Under the pieces are notes generated by a model. That model searched no databases and had not been told where the DNA came from. It saw only the letters and a program-made list of their open reading frames with translations. From Megalopta genalis (Eukaryota; Arthropoda; Insecta; Hymenoptera; Halictidae): a stretch of DNA of 64,000 nucleotides. Of this stretch, positions 62,442 to 64,000 are shown one piece after another. The position numbers and the translations under genes are program-made. Where the stretch lies: NCBI RefSeq assembly GCF_051020955.1, contig NC_135018.1, positions 12,835,439-12,899,438 on the forward strand, in the 5' to 3' direction. Every line of letters starts with the position of its first letter. The first letter of the stretch is position 1.

Positions 62442-64000
62442 CTGTGGATCGATGCAAGGAACACCGTCAGTGATAGTATTCTATAAAGTAGAACTCTAGT
62501 TTATAATTAGTGTACAACCCCTGCTAAACGGTACACGAGGTACGTCGTCGCATCGATCGCATCGATCGCACCATCGGCTGTGTTAATGGCATTTGGTGGT
62601 AATAGGGAATTTATAACAATACTTTCACTTTCACCAGGACGCACATTCGATTAAAACACTTGTAGCGTGCAGACGTACCGAGTCGTCTCAGGCTACTTGT
62701 TTCGCGCTCAACGCTTGAGCTTGTTTCTTTCTGCGTCTAATTTAAATCCGCCTCGGAATTGCTTTCTCAGAACCACTAAAAGAAATTTCATTTTCGTGGA
62801 ACGCCACGCCAGGCAGAGATACTAATGACGTAGGTACCAATACACGTCGACGTACTCACTTTACAGGTCGCGCCAAAGTACCGGTGTTATGCTTTTTTTT
62901 TTTAACGCGTCGTGTACCGGCGGTTTTCTAATAGTTCTTTTGAAAATAAGATTTCCACAAAGTCAGAATAATTTAGTTAACGGTAATAGAAAGTAGGATG
63001 CTCCATTAATCCTTTAATATCCTACAAATTTTCATTAAATATACGTTAGTCGAACATATCGCGATAACAATTGGTTCTTAAAACCTGGTCAAGGGATAGT
63101 GTCATTAATGTGTATAGGTATGCTTGACGTGATAGTCAATGTACTTCTTATACGATCGTCAATGAACGTAATTTAACATTACAGTACCTTTGCTATATTG
63201 ACAACGACTTGAAATTCGCGGATGTACCCAGTACTTTTAGCCTTATTATGCTATGCAAATTCACTTTTTCTCGTCAATGAAGATTATTGGCCACTGGAAA
63301 GGGTTATTACTTATTAATTAATATGGAGTGTCATAAGGAAAAGTCAGAAATTAAATCCATTCATTATCTCTTAATTCCTTGAAATTAATTATGAAACGAA
63401 TTAAAAATAATCTTAGTAGAATACACGAAAAAGGTTTCGATTTGATTACGAGGTTGCAGTTGTTTGCACAGTCAAAATATTAACAAATATTTAAAAAATT
63501 GATATATGTCGAATTCATATTGCTCGGCATGTTTTCGAAACGTCAATATCGTAAAATTTAGTGGAGTGGTATGCAAAACTACCGTATAGAATAATAATAT
63601 TAATAGTTAAGAAAGTACAATTTGACATTCCTAGATTGATTTATGGGAGCAGGTACGAATATAAAATACGAATATAAAATATATTTTTTAACAATAAATG
63701 GTATAATACGTTTGTACATCTTCAATTTTATTATTTTAAGCACCCTGTACTTGATCATAAGCTCACGACACTTATAAAAATTTGATACGACCATCTATCC
63801 ACCAAGTGCATTCACTTTGCTTTCATCATTCCATTCGAGAGAACAATTAATTGTCGACTAGAATAATGTGCCAGGTCATCCCGCTATAAATGTGAATTTC
63901 CTTTTACATCTTCGAAACGAGAAGTACTAAAACATAATTGCAACCGTTATTTTATATACACAGTACATAAAAATTTGTTGATATTATTCCAGTTAAGGCG
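62442..64000 (-). other. Presumed opsin intron, no exon recognised
   Basis: A GC-richer part at about 62520-62930 contains a CGATCGATG short repeat and a minus-strand AAA|GTGAGT donor near 62860, but the upstream frame does not read as an opsin helix. The rest is AT-rich. Confidence 0.4.

Noticed and set aside
62850..62940. Minus-strand segment ending in AAA|GTGAGT as an upstream opsin exon
   Set aside because: The upstream frame contains an A-run and stops and does not read as helix 6 of an opsin.

Overview
The window looks like nuclear DNA of a holometabolous insect, most likely a hymenopteran (ant, bee or wasp). The background is AT-rich with sharp CpG-rich islands. Genes have GT-AG introns from 69 bp to several kb, and there are many short non-autonomous DNA transposons of the Tc1/mariner, pogo/Tigger, hAT and piggyBac types. 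The last exon of a ciliary-type insect opsin (pteropsin-like) and a CCTAA-type telomere-like motif upstream of a housekeeping gene fit the same assignment. No species is claimed.

Three protein-coding genes can be supported. (1) A complete SLC22-type major facilitator transporter on the plus strand: nine coding exons between 32847 and 46895, 596 aa. A probable non-coding first exon lies in a CpG-rich promoter island at about 25.5-26.3 kb, with a TATA box, a CRE palindrome and a consensus splice donor. (2) A complete 20S proteasome subunit alpha type-3 gene (PSMA3, fly Prosalpha7) on the plus strand: four exons between 51068 and 53206, 254 aa. Its second intron holds an internally deleted piggyBac element, and its third intron is 75 nt long, in frame and free of stops. 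(3) The last coding exon of a c-opsin on the minus strand at 62232-62441, with the retinal-binding lysine and the NPxxY-type motif. Its upstream exons lie beyond the window or were not found.

Layout: 1-25.5 kb shows no recognisable host coding sequence. It holds a decayed Tc1-like transposase, several MITEs, a near-recent 89-bp perfect inverted repeat, minisatellites, microsatellites and one unexplained GC-rich patch near 10.0-10.7 kb. 25.5-47.4 kb is the transporter gene, with MITEs in its introns. 47.4-50.9 kb is plain intergenic DNA. 50.9-53.3 kb is the proteasome gene. 53.3-61.9 kb is intergenic with repeat remnants. 61.9-64 kb is the 3' part of the opsin gene.

The genes do not form one pathway. 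The transporter belongs to a family that includes insect carriers for amines, carnitine and beta-alanine/carcinine, some of them used in photoreceptor transmitter recycling. Any link with the neighbouring opsin is speculation. I saw no convincing new gene system. The most notable signals are the stopless proteasome intron, the piggyBac remnant with an open 150-codon frame, the ATAA-flanked piggyBac-like MITE with a copy-specific minisatellite, and the perfect inverted repeat near 7.5 kb.
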